A stretch of DNA of 30,468 nucleotides from an uncultured Clostridia bacterium (GTDB lineage: Bacteria > Bacillota > Clostridia > Oscillospirales > Ruminococcaceae), in NCBI GenBank assembly GCA_944388825.1, contig CALXKG010000015.1, positions 1-30,468 on the forward strand, in the 5' to 3' direction. Shown here piece after piece: positions 29,292-30,468 of the stretch. A program made the position numbers and the translations under genes. How positions within the stretch are numbered: position 1 is the first letter of the stretch; every line of letters begins with the position of its first letter. The notes beneath the pieces were generated by a model. That model was not told the origin of the DNA and did not search any database. It was given only the letters and a program-made list of their open reading frames with translations.

Positions 29292-30468
29292 TTATGCGTT
29301 CCGGTACTGGACCTCGAAAATCGTGACGCTCTCGGGGGCGGCGGTAAAGAGATAGCTGCCTTCTCCGTCCGCCGGGGCGGGGACGTCCTCATAATGGAGG
29401 ACGGAAGCGGCTTTCAGCGCTTCCACCTGCGCTTTATCCAGGTATTCCGGGCTGCCCATCGCCTCCCAGGCGGCTTTGGGGTTGCAGTGTTCCGCGTCGA
29501 TCACCGCTTTGCGGACCGAATCGACGATCCTGCCTTTGACGGTCAGCTCGATCTCCTCCGGCCGCACATCCCGGCGCTCGATATCGTGGTTGTAAATAAA
29601 GATGGTCGCGGTGCGCCCGTCGGTCAGGGCAAAGCCCTCGGCGGTGCGGCTGCCGCCCTCGACCGGCAGGCGGCTGTCCCCCGCTTTATGCAGCGCTTCA
29701 AACGCCCGGTAGGCGGGCTTCGGGACGCCGTGGTTGGTCTGGATGCCGAAGGCGTCCTTAAACGGCCCTCTCAGCATCCCCATCTCTTCAAAAATGTCCG
29801 AGACGGTCCAGAAGGAGTAGCCCTCCACCAGGCCGTCGTTATAAGCGACCGTCTGGACGATAAAGGCGGACTGGTAGCAGGTGTCAAATTCTTTGGAACC
29901 GTTCCATTCGGTGTAATAGAGGGGATAATCGCCCGCTTCTTCCTTCGCCTTTCTGGTCATCTGGAAGAGGATGTCGCGGGGGTTCTGTTTTTCATGGCCG
30001 AACAGCCCTTTAAGCCGCTCCTGCAGTTCCTCTTTCGGCAGGGTCATCAGGTCTTCCATCGACGGGAGGCCGGAATCGTCGGCGGTTCCCTCGTTCATCC
30101 CGAAGGTGGAGAGGGGGTCGTCGCTGGGGTAGTGGTGGGTGGAGATAAAGTCCAGCGGAACGCCGTTCCCCTCACAGAAAGCGCGGAAGGGCGGGATCCA
30201 GGCGTTGACCGACGTCGCCGGGCCGCCGACCCGGAAGCAGGGGTCGACCGATTTCAGCGCCCGGGCGGTCGTCTCGTAGAGCTTGAAGTTTTCGTCCCGG
30301 GTGTCGTATAATTATAACTTGAGGCTCGGCTCGTTCCAGACCTCAAAGATCCACCGGGAGCCCTCCTCTTTGCCGTAGCGGTCGAGCAGGTGCTGGCCAA
30401 ACTGCTTGATAAAGTCCCCCCACTGGTCATAGTCCTTGGGCGGGGTGTTGTTGGCTTTGTAGTGGAAG
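29292..30468 (-). pseudogene. GH39-family glycoside hydrolase (beta-xylosidase-like), 5' cut by window and interrupted by a stop
   Basis: The frame enters at the right edge (FHYKANNTPPKDYDQWGDF), continues through the GH39 acid/base motif IFEVWNEPS (Glu codon 30330-30332), then meets TAA at 30312-30314. The same frame continues without shift (YDTRDENFKLYETTARALKS ... DFISTHHYPSDDP), through the nucleophile motif YYTEWNGS (Glu codon 29907-29909) and SFWTVSDIFEEMG, to a normal end at 29292. GH39 enzymes remove xylose or other sugars from plant glycans. The sequence around the stop is an AT-only palindrome (TATAATTATA, 30307-30316) in a GC-rich gene, where relatives have an aromatic stretch after NEPxLxxFW. 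It may be a true nonsense lesion, a local assembly error or a population variant. An ATG at 30098 would only make a fragment without the acid/base. Confidence 0.78.

Overview
The window looks like a chromosomal segment of a GC-rich, low-complexity-envelope Firmicute, most likely a gut Clostridia of the Oscillospiraceae type. This rests on the Firmicutes-style type II fatty-acid synthesis (FASII) cluster using FabK rather than FabI, the split four-subunit acetyl-CoA carboxylase, AGGAGG-type ribosome binding sites, sigma-A promoters, a SigV/RsiV-like ECF pair, and DUF4430 and Cna-B surface proteins. No taxonomic marker proves it.

Layout: (1) 1-157 holds a repeated structured RNA element ending in a terminator. 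(2) 200-3647, minus strand: rlmB followed by a large membrane protein that resembles a P-type ATPase with its catalytic motifs destroyed. (3) 4004-6962, plus strand: a membrane-anchored DUF4430/alpha-alpha-toroid protein and galK. (4) 7032-17153, minus strand: the FASII operon in the order fabH-fabK-fabG-fabF-accB-[MATE]-fabZ-accC-accD-accA-acpP. (5) 17569-20715, plus strand: fabD-manA-ROK regulator, transcribed away from fabH from a promoter that is interleaved with the fabH promoter. (6) 20769-21461: a PepSY lipoprotein. (7) 21600-21840: the second copy of the structured RNA element. (8) 21870-23480, minus: prfC (release factor 3). (9) 23681-26471: a tyrosine recombinase, a pair of perfect 26-bp inverted repeats around a 188-bp segment, and an AT-rich gene for a secreted Cna-B-like protein. 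(10) 26599-27968, minus: an ECF sigma factor and RsiV-like anti-sigma factor. (11) 28236-29240: an aldo/keto reductase. (12) 29292-30468: the C-terminal part of a GH39 glycosidase interrupted by an in-frame stop.

How it works together: the central 10 kb makes malonyl-ACP and runs the full elongation cycle; every FASII step is present (AccABCD, FabD, FabH, FabF, FabG, FabZ, FabK, ACP). Only fabD lies outside the operon, sharing its transcript with manA and a ROK regulator.

The two most interesting systems are: (a) 24519-24758, which has the anatomy of a recombinase-controlled invertible promoter (phase-variation switch) upstream of a surface-type gene. Each 26-bp arm is itself a recombinase core site: two inverted half-sites around a 6-bp spacer. 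The best promoter in the segment now points away from the gene. (b) The twin 127-bp elements at 1 and 21684, 122/127 identical, each followed by a terminator hairpin with a completely different stem sequence; this covariation indicates a small structured RNA, for which I recognise no family. All statements come from reading the sequence; no database search was run.
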